NCBI RefSeq assembly: GCF_000158175.1
Contig: NZ_DS999411.1
Span: 1,650,964-1,714,963 of the forward strand
Direction: 5' to 3'
Length of the DNA: 64,000 nt
From: Luminiphilus syltensis NOR5-1B
Lineage (GTDB): Bacteria > Pseudomonadota > Gammaproteobacteria > Pseudomonadales > Halieaceae
Part shown: positions 27,132 to 39,085 of the stretch, piece after piece
Layout of the letters: each line of letters begins with the position of its first letter
How positions within the stretch are numbered: the first letter of the stretch is position 1
The notes under the pieces: model-generated
Database searches by the model: none
Told to the model about the DNA's origin: nothing
The model's input: only the letters and a program-made list of their open reading frames with translations
Made by a program: the position numbers and the translations under genes

Positions 27132-28495
27132 GGTCTGAAACGCCATCGCCGAGGGAGGGCTCTCAACGGGTTCAGCGCTATCCCTTGTGGCTGGCTACCC
27201 TGGCGCTTCTGTATGCCGCGTTCAGCGGTAACAGCCTGGCTTCGGAGGTCAAGGATGTGCGGCTCTGGCGGGCGCCAGATCACACCCGCGTGGTGCTTGA
27301 TCTCAGCGAAGCGGTTGAGTATTCCTTTCTCGAATTAAAGAATCCTCGACGGCTGGTCGTCGATATTCCGAATACGCGTTTTGAGAGCGCGCTCAATGAC
27401 CTGCCGATCGACAATACGCCCATCAATCGGGTTCGTTTTGGCATTCGCAAAGGGTCTGATCTCAGGCTGGTGTTCGACCTTTCCGCCGAGGTGCGCCCCA
27501 AGGGCTTCGCCTTGGCCCCCAGTGAGCAGACCGGTCATCGCCTGGTGATCGATCTTTTCGATGTCGGTGCCGATGGTGCCATCGAAAAAAGGCCGGTTAT
27601 CAAAAGTATTGATCAGTTATCGGACAAGCGCGACATTATTATTGCCATCGATGCGGGGCACGGCGGCGAGGACCCTGGTGCGACGGGTCCCAGTCGGGTC
27701 AAGGAAAAGGCGGTGGTGCTGGCCATTGCACGCAAGCTCGAAGCTCGACTCAAGCGAACCCCGGGATTCAAGCCCTTTCTCATCCGCAAAGGGGATTATT
27801 ACGTCAGTCTCAGCGGGCGCCGGGCACTGGCGCGAAAGAGCCAGGCCGATTTGTTTGTATCGATTCATGCCGACGCCTTTACCAAGCCCCAGGCTCACGG
27901 CGCGTCGGTGTTCGCCCTCTCCACCCGCGGTGCCACTTCAACCACGGCGAAATACCTGGCCGATCGCGAGAATGCGGCGGATCTGGTGGGCGGGGTTCGC
28001 CTGTCCGATAAGGATGATGTCCTCGCTGGGGTTCTCACAGACCTGTCGATGACGGCGACGCTGGATAACAGTATCAATCTTGGCGGCCTCGTGCTGAAGG
28101 AGATCGGCGCGATTGCCCGCCTGCATAAAAAACAGGTGGAGCAGGCGGGGTTTGTGGTGCTGAAGTCACCGGATATCCCGTCGATACTCGTAGAAACGGG
28201 TTTTATTTCAAATCCCTCGGAGGAGCAGCGCCTGGCGAGTGCGAGTTATCAGGATAAGATGGCACGCTCTATCGAGCGCGGTATCGTACGTTGGTTTAGC
28301 TCGCACCCTCCAGCCGGTACGTTGCTGGCGTCAAAGCGATCGAACGGTAACCAGAGCTACACCATTGCCCGTGGGGATACGCTCTCTGGGATAGCACAGC
28401 AGTTTAACGTCAGTGTGAGCGCCATCAAGGACCGCAATGGCCTGAAGAGCAACACCATCAAAGTCGGTCAGAAACTCGTGATCCCGGGTGGTTAG
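27128..28495 (+). CDS. amiB: N-acetylmuramoyl-L-alanine amidase with AMIN and LysM domains
   Basis: This 455-residue periplasmic amidase cleaves peptidoglycan peptides during cell separation. A signal region (LWLATLALLYAAFSGNSLA) is followed by an AMIN domain (about 38-145, targeting to peptidoglycan and septum) and an amidase_3 domain (about 170-385) with the zinc ligands in IAIDAGHGGEDPGATG, KAVVLAIARKLEARL and VSIHADAF, and the catalytic Glu in SILVETGFISNPSEE. One LysM unit ends the protein (YTIARGDTLSGIAQQFNVSV). It lies between tsaE and mutL, as in E. coli. Confidence 0.95.
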   Translation: MRSETPSPREGSQRVQRYPLWLATLALLYAAFSGNSLASEVKDVRLWRAPDHTRVVLDLSEAVEYSFLELKNPRRLVVDIPNTRFESALNDLPIDNTPINRVRFGIRKGSDLRLVFDLSAEVRPKGFALAPSEQTGHRLVIDLFDVGADGAIEKRPVIKSIDQLSDKRDIIIAIDAGHGGEDPGATGPSRVKEKAVVLAIARKLEARLKRTPGFKPFLIRKGDYYVSLSGRRALARKSQADLFVSIHADAFTKPQAHGASVFALSTRGATSTTAKYLADRENAADLVGGVRLSDKDDVLAGVLTDLSMTATLDNSINLGGLVLKEIGAIARLHKKQVEQAGFVVLKSPDIPSILVETGFISNPSEEQRLASASYQDKMARSIERGIVRWFSSHPPAGTLLASKRSNGNQSYTIARGDTLSGIAQQFNVSVSAIKDRNGLKSNTIKVGQKLVIPGG

Positions 28496-28504
28496 AGGTA
28501 TTTG

Positions 28505-30322
28505 GTGAGTCGCATACGAAGCCTGGATCCCCGCATTGCCAATCAGATTGCTGCCGGTGAGGTGGTCGATAGACCCGCTTCGGTGGTCAAGGAAGCCCTC
28601 GAAAACAGTCTCGATGCCGGTGCCCGGCGAATCGATATCGACATTGAAGCCGGGGGTAGCCAGTTGATTCGCGTCCGCGATGATGGTCTGGGCATCGGAC
28701 GCGACGATCTGACCCTCGCGCTTGAGCGCCATGCCACCAGCAAGATTTCTACCATTGAAGATCTCGAGGCCGTGGCGACGCTGGGGTTTCGCGGTGAGGC
28801 ACTGGCTTCCATTGCCTCGGTATCGCGGATGACATTGACCTCGAATGCCAGCGATTCGGTAAGCGATGGTTGCTGCGCTGTTGCCGAGGGTCGTGATATG
28901 TCGGTGACGCTGCGCCCTGCACCGCATCCCAGGGGGACGTCTCTCGAGGTCCGGGACCTGTTTTACAACACGCCGGCGCGCCGCAAGTTTCTCCGAACGG
29001 AGAAAACCGAGTTTGGTCATATCGATGAGGTGGTCAGGCGTCAGGCGCTATCGCGTAGCGACGTGAGTTTTACGCTCCGCCACAACAACAAGGTTGTTCG
29101 TTCGCTACCCGCCGCCGACGACGATGGGTTGCTGTTGAGACGTCTGTCCGGCGTCTGTGGTGAGGCGTTCATGGCGCAGTGCGTGTCTATCGAGCGCGAG
29201 GCGGGAGCGCTGATGTTGCAGGGTTGGGTAGGCCTGCCTACCTTTTCCCGCAGTCAGGCGGATCTCCAGTACTTTTTTGTCAACGGCCGTGTCATACGCG
29301 ACAAGCTGGTCAGTCACGCCATCAAGCAGGCGTATCGCGATGTGCTGTTTCATGGGCGCCATCCTGCCTACGTCCTGTTTCTATCGTTACCGCCGGCACG
29401 GGTAGACGTCAATGTCCATCCCACCAAGCACGAAGTGCGGTTTCGAGATGGCCGCGAAGTGCATAGCTTCCTGTTCAGTACCTTGCACCGCGCGCTGGCC
29501 GATATTCGCCCCGGAGAGTCGGCGCCGTCGGTCGCTCCGGACATTGTTGCGGCGCTGTCGTCGGGCGCGGCACCGCAGCAGGCGGCCATGCACATACCCA
29601 CCCCGGCTGCAGTGGACCCTGAACTGGTGGCCGCCCAGCAGAGCGCGCTGTCAGCGCTGTATGCGCGGCCGATGCCGGCTGCTGACCGGGGAGCTCTGCC
29701 GTCAAGTATTGCGGAGCCTGATTCCGGTGAGGAAGAGGTGCCGCCATTGGGATTTGCACTGGCGCAGCTCTCCGGCGTTTATATTCTTGCCGAGAATGCT
29801 CATGGCATGGTGCTGGTGGATATGCATGCAGCCCATGAACGCATCACCTATGAGCGCCTCAAGCAGCGCAGCGCGGATTCGGGTATTCGCAGGCAGCCGT
29901 TACTGGTGCCGCAGACGCTGGCGGTTTCGCCGCGGGAAGCGCGTATGGTTGCCGAGCACCAGGCGCTACTGCTCGAGATGGGTTTGGTGATCGATGGCGT
30001 GGGTGAAGAGCAGGTCGTGCTGCGGGAGTTACCCGCAGTACTCGCGGGTTCCAATGTCGATCAGCTGGTTCGCGACGTATTGTCGGACCTGGTGGAGTAC
30101 GGCTCTTCCGAGCGAATCCGTGGGCACTTTGATGACGTGCTCTCAACAATGGCCTGCCATGGATCGATTCGTGCCAATCGGCGCCTGACCATTACTGAAA
30201 TGAATGCATTGCTGCGGGACATGGAACATACCGAGCGGTCTGGCCAATGCAATCACGGACGGCCTACCTGGGTTCAGTTGACGCTGGCGGAGCTCGATAA
30301 GTTGTTTTTGCGGGGTCGCTGA
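28505..30322 (+). CDS. mutL: DNA mismatch repair protein MutL
   Basis: The 605-residue protein links MutS mismatch recognition to strand removal. The GHKL ATPase motifs are [34 protein letters not shown] and [37 protein letters not shown] and [14 protein letters not shown] follow. The dimerisation domain occupies about 420-600. The metal-binding endonuclease motif DQHA..E of many MutL proteins reads [12 protein letters not shown] and the protein ends [17 protein letters not shown], as in methyl-directed systems. I choose GTG at 28505, six bases after GAGG; a TTG directly before it is too close to that site. Confidence 0.95.
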   Translation: MSRIRSLDPRIANQIAAGEVVDRPASVVKEALENSLDAGARRIDIDIEAGGSQLIRVRDDGLGIGRDDLTLALERHATSKISTIEDLEAVATLGFRGEALASIASVSRMTLTSNASDSVSDGCCAVAEGRDMSVTLRPAPHPRGTSLEVRDLFYNTPARRKFLRTEKTEFGHIDEVVRRQALSRSDVSFTLRHNNKVVRSLPAADDDGLLLRRLSGVCGEAFMAQCVSIEREAGALMLQGWVGLPTFSRSQADLQYFFVNGRVIRDKLVSHAIKQAYRDVLFHGRHPAYVLFLSLPPARVDVNVHPTKHEVRFRDGREVHSFLFSTLHRALADIRPGESAPSVAPDIVAALSSGAAPQQAAMHIPTPAAVDPELVAAQQSALSALYARPMPAADRGALPSSIAEPDSGEEEVPPLGFALAQLSGVYILAENAHGMVLVDMHAAHERITYERLKQRSADSGIRRQPLLVPQTLAVSPREARMVAEHQALLLEMGLVIDGVGEEQVVLRELPAVLAGSNVDQLVRDVLSDLVEYGSSERIRGHFDDVLSTMACHGSIRANRRLTITEMNALLRDMEHTERSGQCNHGRPTWVQLTLAELDKLFLRGR

Positions 30323-31296
30323 TGCCTCAAGCCGGCATACCGGTGCTTTGTTTAATGGGCCCAACGGCGATTGGCAAGACAGCGCTGGCCATCGATCTCG
30401 CCGAGCGACTGGACGGGGAGTTGGTAAGTGTTGATTCGACCCTGGTCTATCGCGGCTTCGATATCGGCACTGCCAAGCCCGACTATCCCCACCACCTTGT
30501 CGATATCCGCGAGCCCGATGACCCCTATAACGCTGCCCAGTTCGCCACCGATGCCAGCGCGGTAATTCGGCAGATCAATGAGCGCGGTAAGTTGGCCATA
30601 TTGGTGGGCGGCAGCATGCTGTATTTCCGGGCGATGCTCTACGGGCTGGACGATATGCCTGCAAGTGATCCGCGGCTGCGTGCCGAGATCGAGTCCGACG
30701 CCCAGGCTCAGGGTTGGCCTGCGCTGCATGAAAGACTGGCACAGCTCGACCCCGTACTCGCTGCGCGGTTGCATCCCAATCATTCCCAGAGGATCAGTCG
30801 GGGGCTTGAAGTGGTGTTACTCACCGGGCGGCCGCTGAGTGAATGGCAATCAGGAGGGCGCACCAGCGGGGAATTTGATTTTCGCAGCTTGTCGCTGGAA
30901 CCTGCGCTGCGTGCTGATCTGCATCAGCGTATTGCGACGCGATTTGACGCGATGCTGGCGTCGGGATTGCTCGACGAGGTGCGAAACCTGCATCGGCGTT
31001 CGGAGCTGCATGTGGATTTGCCCGCCGTGCGCGCCGTGGGTTACCGCCAGCTCTGGGCCTACCTCGACCAGGAAGTCGACTGGGAGACCGCCTGCGCCAC
31101 TGCGCGGGCAGCCACCCGGCAGCTCGCCAAGCGCCAGCTGACCTGGTTACGTAAATGGCCGGATTTAATGCGTCTGACGGTCGATCAGTCGGGCAAGCTG
31201 TACTCCACATTGAGCGGTGGCAAACCCCTCTCGGGTGACGATCTCGGGTCGTTGTGCCAAACCTTGCTGATAAGTCCTGCAAAAGTCCTGGGTTAG
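30322..31296 (+). CDS. miaA: tRNA dimethylallyltransferase
   Basis: The 324-residue enzyme puts a dimethylallyl group on A37 of tRNAs reading UNN codons. The P-loop is GPTAIGKTALAIDLAERL; SVDSTLVYRGFDIGTAKPDY and PHHLVDIREPDDPYNAAQF are family boxes, as are GGSMLYFRAMLYGL and RAVGYRQLW. The ATG overlaps the mutL stop by one base (TGATG), so translation is probably coupled. It is followed by hfq. Confidence 0.96.
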   Translation: MPQAGIPVLCLMGPTAIGKTALAIDLAERLDGELVSVDSTLVYRGFDIGTAKPDYPHHLVDIREPDDPYNAAQFATDASAVIRQINERGKLAILVGGSMLYFRAMLYGLDDMPASDPRLRAEIESDAQAQGWPALHERLAQLDPVLAARLHPNHSQRISRGLEVVLLTGRPLSEWQSGGRTSGEFDFRSLSLEPALRADLHQRIATRFDAMLASGLLDEVRNLHRRSELHVDLPAVRAVGYRQLWAYLDQEVDWETACATARAATRQLAKRQLTWLRKWPDLMRLTVDQSGKLYSTLSGGKPLSGDDLGSLCQTLLISPAKVLG

Positions 31297-31372
31297 TTGT
31301 AGACTAGCGGGCTGATTGGTGTGGGCGACTGGGCCCATATCCGTAATTATGCGCCGGTCCAAAGGAGTTATC

Positions 31373-31621
31373 ATGTCAAAAGGGCACACGTTACAAGACC
31401 CTTACCTCAATGCTTTGCGAAAAGAGCGAGTTCCTGTTTCTATTTATCTCGTCAATGGCATCAAGCTGCAGGGGCAAATTGAATCTTTCGATCAATTCGT
31501 TGTTCTACTCAAGAACACCGTGTCGCAAATGGTCTATAAGCATGCAATCTCTACGGTGGTGCCGGCACGAAACGTTCGGGTACCCCAGCCAGGCGACGAA
31601 GAAGGCACCGACGACGCCTGA
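31373..31621 (+). CDS. hfq: RNA chaperone Hfq
   Basis: The 82-residue protein is a hexameric RNA chaperone for small RNAs. The Sm1 motif covers [20 protein letters not shown] and the Sm2 motif is [12 protein letters not shown]. The tail after residue 66 is short and acidic ([13 protein letters not shown]) compared with E. coli Hfq. The ATG at 31373 follows AAAGGAG at 31361-31367. Its place between miaA and hflX is standard. Confidence 0.97.
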   Translation: MSKGHTLQDPYLNALRKERVPVSIYLVNGIKLQGQIESFDQFVVLLKNTVSQMVYKHAISTVVPARNVRVPQPGDEEGTDDA

Positions 31622-31667
31622 GCGTCCTCCGGGACCTCTCCCATACTGGTGTTAGCGAGGTCAGCTG

Positions 31668-32918
31668 TTGTTTTTTGAACGCCATGAAAGTGGCGAGCGC
31701 GCCATATTGGTTCAGCTGTCGCTTGATGACGGCGCTCCTGCCCAGGATCCACGCGAATTTGAAGAGCTCGTTGTCTCTGCGGGGGGAGAGCCCGTGGCTT
31801 TTATTTCAGGACATCGCCGGGCGCCCACCTCCAAAACCTTTGTAGGGTCGGGCAAGCTCGATGAAATCCGGGAAGCCAAGGAGGCGTTCGAGGCGGAGTT
31901 GGTGGTTTTCAATCACCCACTCTCACCGAGTCAGGAGCGCAACCTTGAGCAGGAGCTGTGCTGTCGTGTGATCGCGCGCACCGGGCTGATTCTTGATATT
32001 TTTGCCCAGCGCGCGAGAACCCATGAGGGCAAATTACAGGTCGAGCTGGCGCAGTTGCGGCACATGAGCACGCGCCTGATTCGGGGCTGGACCCACCTCG
32101 AGCGACAGAAAGGCGGCATAGGCTTGCGCGGCCCGGGTGAGACCCAGCTGGAGACCGACCGCCGCTTACTGCGTGCCCGTATTCGCACTATCGAGCAGCG
32201 ACTCGAGCGTGTCCGTTCCCAGCGTGCCCAGAGCAGGCGCTCCCGGCAGCGCGCCGAAATACCGCTGGTATCGTTGGTCGGCTACACCAACGCGGGTAAG
32301 TCCAGTCTGTTTAACCGCGTTACCGAGGCCGCGGTATATGCGGCGGATAAGCTGTTTGCGACGCTCGATCCGACGTTGCGCGGGATCGAGATTGACCACC
32401 TGGGGAAGGTGGTGCTGGCGGATACGGTAGGCTTTATCGCCCATCTGCCCCACACGCTGGTCGAGGCGTTCAAGGCAACTCTCGAAGAAACCCTCAATGC
32501 GACGCTGCTACTGCATGTTATCGATATCGTGGCCGAGGACAGGGATTATCTGGTTGACGAAGTCGAATCGGTGCTGGCTGAGATTGGCGCGGGTGATATT
32601 CCACAGCTGCGGGTTTACAACAAACTCGACCTGGCCCAGCAGTCGCCGCGAATACTGCGAAACGAGCAGGGAGTGATCGAAGCCGTCTATTTGTCCGCGC
32701 GAACGGGCGCCGGCATTGACCTGCTCGAGCTGGCATTGAGCGAGCGCCTGCAGGACCAGGTTTTTCAGGACGAAATTACGCTGGCACCCTCGGAAGGTCG
32801 ATTGCGCGCAGCGCTCTACGACGTGGGTGCTGTGGAGCGTGAATCGTGGGACAGCAATGGTGACAACCGTTTGCGAATTCGGTTGCCGCTGAAAGATTGG
32901 GAGCGCTTGAAAAATTAG
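31668..32918 (+). CDS. hflX: Ribosome-associated GTPase HflX
   Basis: The 416-residue GTPase splits or rescues stalled ribosomes under stress. The N-terminal domain (about 1-180) carries HRRAPTSKTFVGSGKLDEIR and FNHPLSPSQERNLEQEL. The linker has GPGETQLETDRRLLRARI. The G domain begins LVGYTNAGKSSLFNRVTEA, with TLDPTLRGIEI (G2 region), LADTVGFIAHLPHTLVEAF (G3) and NKLD (G4). The start is TTG at 31668 with GAGG seven bases upstream; the peptide MFFERHESGERAILVQL matches the usual HflX start. Confidence 0.94.
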   Translation: MFFERHESGERAILVQLSLDDGAPAQDPREFEELVVSAGGEPVAFISGHRRAPTSKTFVGSGKLDEIREAKEAFEAELVVFNHPLSPSQERNLEQELCCRVIARTGLILDIFAQRARTHEGKLQVELAQLRHMSTRLIRGWTHLERQKGGIGLRGPGETQLETDRRLLRARIRTIEQRLERVRSQRAQSRRSRQRAEIPLVSLVGYTNAGKSSLFNRVTEAAVYAADKLFATLDPTLRGIEIDHLGKVVLADTVGFIAHLPHTLVEAFKATLEETLNATLLLHVIDIVAEDRDYLVDEVESVLAEIGAGDIPQLRVYNKLDLAQQSPRILRNEQGVIEAVYLSARTGAGIDLLELALSERLQDQVFQDEITLAPSEGRLRAALYDVGAVERESWDSNGDNRLRIRLPLKDWERLKN

Positions 32919-32994
32919 TTCACGGCGCTATTTCATTACTATGCGCGGGCAGGTTTGCTAGACTGCTCTACGTTTTTCACTAAGGATTTTATCA

Positions 32995-34155
32995 ATGGCA
33001 TGGAACGAGCCCGGCGGCGATAACAATCGCCCACGTGACCCCTGGGGCGGCAATGATCAGGGACCACCGGATCTGGATGAAGCCCTCAAAAAGATCAATG
33101 ACCGCCTTCGCGGTCTGTTCGGTGGTAAGCCCGGTGGCGGCGGAGGTGGCGGCGGTAGTATTCCGCGCGCGGTCTTCGGTGTCATTGGCGGTGCCTTGTT
33201 GGTCGTTTGGGCCGTTATGGGCTTTTATCAGCTCGACGAGCAGGAGCGTGCGGTTGTACTCCGTTTCGGTAAGTACCACGCAACACTTCAGCCCGGCCTG
33301 CAGTGGAATCCGCCGATAATCGACCAGGTGATTACCGTCAACACCACTAAGGTCCGTTCCGCCGGTTTCCGCGAGGTGATGCTGACCAAGGACGAGAACA
33401 TCGTCGAGGTGAGCATGTCGGTGCAATACATCATCGACGATCCGGAGAAATTTATTCTCGAGGTCCGCGACCCGGAGATCTCGTTACAGCACGCGGCACA
33501 GAGTGCGCTGCGTCATGTCGTCGGTGATACCACGATGGATCTCGTGCTGACCGAGGGCCGTGCGGCCATCGCCGGAGAGGTGACCCAGCGGCTACAGAAT
33601 TACCTGAACAGCTACGGTACCGGCATTCTTGTTTCCAAGGTCAATATCGACGAAGGCAAGCCGCCCTCGCAGGTACAGGGCGCGTTTGATGACGTGATCA
33701 AGGCCCGCGAGGACGAGGAGCGTGTCAAGAACGAGGCGCAGTCTTATTCCAACGGTATTGTTCCCGAGGCGCGAGGTCGTGCCCAACGCGTTCTGGAAGA
33801 GGCCAGTGCTTACCGTGACCAGGTAATAGCACTGGCTGAAGGTGAGGCTGAACGGTTCACCCAGCTACTGACGGAATACCGTAAGGCCCCCGAGGTTACC
33901 CGTGAGCGCCTCTACCTCGACGCTGTACAGACGGTTTTCGCCAACACCAACAAAGTACTGGTTGATGTCGAGGGCGGAAATAACGTGATGTACCTGCCCC
34001 TCGACAAATTGGCACCGCGCACGATGGGCGGTAGCGAAGGATCATCGGGTCGCAGCGGCATCAGTGATCGCCAGATGCGCGAACTCACCGATGCTGTGGC
34101 TGAACAGCTTCGTCGTGAAGCAGAAAATGCATCCAGCCGCCGAGGAGGTCGATAA
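32995..34155 (+). CDS. hflK: FtsH protease modulator HflK
   Basis: The 386-residue SPFH/band-7 membrane protein forms, with HflC, a large periplasmic cage around FtsH. A Gly-rich cytoplasmic leader with a run of eight or more glycines (about 45-55) precedes a transmembrane helix at about 57-78. The band-7 domain starts at LDEQERAVVLRFGKYHATLQ. The C-terminus is rich in Ser/Gly/Arg. AAGGA lies upstream of the ATG. It overlaps hflC at TAATG. Confidence 0.95.
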   Translation: MAWNEPGGDNNRPRDPWGGNDQGPPDLDEALKKINDRLRGLFGGKPGGGGGGGGSIPRAVFGVIGGALLVVWAVMGFYQLDEQERAVVLRFGKYHATLQPGLQWNPPIIDQVITVNTTKVRSAGFREVMLTKDENIVEVSMSVQYIIDDPEKFILEVRDPEISLQHAAQSALRHVVGDTTMDLVLTEGRAAIAGEVTQRLQNYLNSYGTGILVSKVNIDEGKPPSQVQGAFDDVIKAREDEERVKNEAQSYSNGIVPEARGRAQRVLEEASAYRDQVIALAEGEAERFTQLLTEYRKAPEVTRERLYLDAVQTVFANTNKVLVDVEGGNNVMYLPLDKLAPRTMGGSEGSSGRSGISDRQMRELTDAVAEQLRREAENASSRRGGR

Positions 34156-35039
34156 TGAGTCCAAGACAACTTTGGCTCGGAATTTTGGTGGCGGTCATTT
34201 TGGTGGTCGCCAGTAACTCCATCTATATCGTCAGAGAGACAGAGCGCGGTGTTTTGCTCAAGTTCGGCGAGGTGGTTAACCCCGACATTAAGCCAGGGCT
34301 CCATTTCAAGGTTCCCTTTGTCAACAATGTCCGCATTTTTGATGGCCGGATACTAACCGTTGACTCAAGCCCCGAGCGATTTTTCACCCAGGAGAAAAAG
34401 GCGTTGATTGTCGATTCTTTCGCCAAATTCCGGGTGAAGGATACGGCGACGTTCTATACGGCGACCAACGGCGAGGAAGCTCGCGCTGCCGGCTTGCTGG
34501 CTCAGCGTATCAACAACGGCCTCCGTAACGAGGTGGCGACCCGCACCGTTCAGGAGGTGGTATCGGGTCAGCGTGATGAACTGATGTCGGCGATTATACG
34601 GCAGCTCAGCGATACCGCCTCTGACGAACTCGGTGTTGAGATCATCGACGTTCGTGTGAAAAAGATCGATCTGCCCCCTGACGTATCCGATTCGGTCTAT
34701 CGCCGGATGAATGCGGAGCGGGAAAAGGAGGCGCGTGAGTTGCGCTCTCAGGGTCAGGAACTGGCTGAGGGGATCCGTGCTGCAGCCGATCGGGAAGTCA
34801 CCGTCATTGCCGCGAATGCGGCGAAAGAGGCGGAGATTGTCCGCGGTGAAGGAGACGCCCGGGCGACCAGTATCTACGCGCAGGCCTTTAATGAGGACGC
34901 GGAATTTTATTCCTTCCTGCGCAGTCTGAAAGCGTACCAGGAGACCTTCCAGGGCAGCAGCGATATCATGCTGATTCAACCCGATAGCGAGTTCTTCAAA
35001 TACCTGGGTGATTCCTCGGGTGAACGATCCGGTAAGTAG
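34155..35039 (+). CDS. hflC: FtsH protease modulator HflC
   Basis: The 294-residue partner of HflK has an N-terminal signal anchor (WLGILVAVILVVASNSIYIV) and a band-7 domain (RETERGVLLKFGEVVNPDIK, PGLHFKVPFVNNVRIFDGRI). The typical end region SLKAYQETFQGSSDIMLIQP is present. Its start overlaps the hflK stop by one base. E. coli has yjeT between hflC and purA; here hisZ follows, as in pseudomonads. Confidence 0.96.
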   Translation: MSPRQLWLGILVAVILVVASNSIYIVRETERGVLLKFGEVVNPDIKPGLHFKVPFVNNVRIFDGRILTVDSSPERFFTQEKKALIVDSFAKFRVKDTATFYTATNGEEARAAGLLAQRINNGLRNEVATRTVQEVVSGQRDELMSAIIRQLSDTASDELGVEIIDVRVKKIDLPPDVSDSVYRRMNAEREKEARELRSQGQELAEGIRAAADREVTVIAANAAKEAEIVRGEGDARATSIYAQAFNEDAEFYSFLRSLKAYQETFQGSSDIMLIQPDSEFFKYLGDSSGERSGK

Positions 35040-35048
35040 TGATTTGAT

Positions 35049-35079
35049 CCGGCCTCCGTCGCAACGCGAGGGAGGCCGG
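35049..35079 (+). other. Nine-base-pair hairpin after hflC
   Basis: A perfect inverted repeat CCGGCCTCC / GGAGGCCGG with a 13-base loop starts nine bases after the hflC stop. No T-run follows, so it is not a standard rho-independent terminator. It could stabilise the hflKC message 3' end or attenuate read-through into hisZ. Confidence 0.6.
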
Positions 35080-35162
35080 CAAGCCACGCCGCTGGTTTGA
35101 TGTGGTAAACTTCCGGGCGTTTGATTCACCGGACCGTTGCCGTCTCGCGACGGGGTTTTCAT

Positions 35163-37645
<2,483 letters not shown>

Positions 37646-37654
37646 GCTCGCGCT

Positions 37655-38416
37655 ATGTTACTCACTACCAAGTTACTGAGCCTGTTGGTTTACCCGGTTT
37701 CACTGGGCCTGCTTCTGTTGCTGTTTTCGCTGCTGTCCCAGCTCCGGGGCAATCGAGGTGGCGCATTCTTGTGGTCTTTCCTCGCCTTTGCACTGGTGTA
37801 TTTCTGTTCCACCGAATTTGGTGCCAATACCCTGATGGAGCCCCTGGAAGCGCGGTATCCCGCGTTTGCCCCTGAGGAGTTGCCCAAGGCCGAGGTGATT
37901 GTGGTCCTCGGCGGCGCCATCGATGGGGAATCTCGTTTCGGTCGGGGCGGTGATGCCACTCACGCTGCAGATCGTTTGCTCACGGCGGCTGAACTCTATG
38001 CGCGAAAAATGGCGCCTTATATGCTGTTGTCGGGCGGAGCCCCTTCGGGGCAGCGACCTGAAGCTGATTTGATGGCGGAAAAGCTCGAATTCATGGGTGT
38101 TCCCAGGAGCGCCATGCTGCTGGAACCAGCCAGTCGTACGACATTTGATAATGCGGTCAACAGTGCTGACATGCTAAACGCCAGAAATTACCGGCATATT
38201 CTCCTGGTCACCAGTGGCGCGCATATGCGCCGGGCCGTCGCCCTGTTTGAGGCCTTTGGACTGCAGGTCACGGCGGTGGCTACCGACCACCAAATCCCGC
38301 GATATGCGCCGACGGTACCAGGCTGGTTGCCTACCGCGGATCGGTTGGCCCGATCCACCCGCGCGGTGCACGAATGGGTCGGGTATTGGGTTTATGACCT
38401 GACCGGAAAATTCTAG
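37655..38416 (+). CDS. YdcF/ElyC-family membrane protein (DUF218)
   Basis: The 253-residue protein has two N-terminal hydrophobic helices (about 5-30 and 38-58) and a DUF218 domain in the periplasm. Family motifs include EVIVVLGGAIDGESRF, HAADRLLTAAELYARKMAPY, SGGAPSGQRPEADLMAEKL and EPASRTTFDNAVNSADML. E. coli relatives (ElyC, SanA) affect envelope and peptidoglycan integrity, apparently at the lipid-carrier step, but the reaction is not settled. It lies 9 bases after purA and is probably co-transcribed. Confidence 0.85.
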   Translation: MLLTTKLLSLLVYPVSLGLLLLLFSLLSQLRGNRGGAFLWSFLAFALVYFCSTEFGANTLMEPLEARYPAFAPEELPKAEVIVVLGGAIDGESRFGRGGDATHAADRLLTAAELYARKMAPYMLLSGGAPSGQRPEADLMAEKLEFMGVPRSAMLLEPASRTTFDNAVNSADMLNARNYRHILLVTSGAHMRRAVALFEAFGLQVTAVATDHQIPRYAPTVPGWLPTADRLARSTRAVHEWVGYWVYDLTGKF

Positions 38417-38441
38417 CCAGGCGCGCCCGTAGCTCGCGCGG

Positions 38442-38900
38442 TCACGCCACCTGCTGTTTGAAGTCGCTGTAGTTGACTCCGGTCCAGCGGCGGAAGGCGC
38501 GATAGAAGCTGTTCACCTCAGCATAGCCCAGCTCCCAGGCAATGGTCTTCCCAGGCAACCAGCGTTCCTGTAACTGGGCTTCACATCGAATTTGGCGTGC
38601 GCGATCGAGTAACTGCTGGTAACTGGTTTCAGCTGCCCTCAGGCGCCGCCTCAGTGTCGTCGGGCTGATCCCGAGTTCATCGGCCACGGTCTCAGAGCGG
38701 AGTCGAGATAGATCGCCGCTGAGGAGCATGCGCATGATCAGGGCAGCGGTCCTGGAGCGATTCGCCGGGGGGGCGAGTTCGTTAGTGGGGCTGCTTTCAC
38801 CATCGCGAGACGGCAGCTGCACCCGCGGAACAAGCGGTAGCAAAGACGGGTGGAATGAAAGTGTTTCAGTAGACGTGCCGGAATGGGGTTTATGCAACAT
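38442..38900 (-). CDS. Short AraC-type DNA-binding regulator
   Basis: The start is the ATG at 38900, preceded by a strong AAGGAGGT ribosome-binding site. The 152-residue product has a Pro/Ser-rich first 55 residues and a C-terminal AraC/XylS domain with two helix-turn-helix units (SETVADELGISPTTLRRRLR and KTIAWELGYAEVNSFYRAFRRWTG split at the usual place). Typical AraC-type regulators have about 300 residues with a sensor domain in front; this one has none. It may be a remnant or a stand-alone regulator, but the strong ribosome-binding site suggests it is expressed. Confidence 0.8.
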   Translation of the reverse strand: MLHKPHSGTSTETLSFHPSLLPLVPRVQLPSRDGESSPTNELAPPANRSRTAALIMRMLLSGDLSRLRSETVADELGISPTTLRRRLRAAETSYQQLLDRARQIRCEAQLQERWLPGKTIAWELGYAEVNSFYRAFRRWTGVNYSDFKQQVA

Positions 38901-39029
38901 AATCGACCTCCTTGTCGTTTGATGCGGGCGCCAGCCCTGATTGTTCGCTCCACCAGCTTTAGCTTTATACGGCTGTCCGTCGCCGACGCTGGTATCACGA
39001 TGTGCCGTCTTCCTTGACGCCACACTCCG

Positions 39030-39058
39030 AATATACCCCGATTTTAAAAAAAATCCAG
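39030..39058 (-). promoter_or_regulatory. Candidate promoter of the short AraC-type gene
   Basis: TATATT (39035-39030, minus strand) with a weak -35 (CTGGAT, 39058-39053) at 17 bases spacing lies in an AT-rich patch about 130 bases upstream of the start. Confidence 0.35.
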
Positions 39059-39085
39059 CCCTTTCCGCCGTGGGCCCCACAGTGG

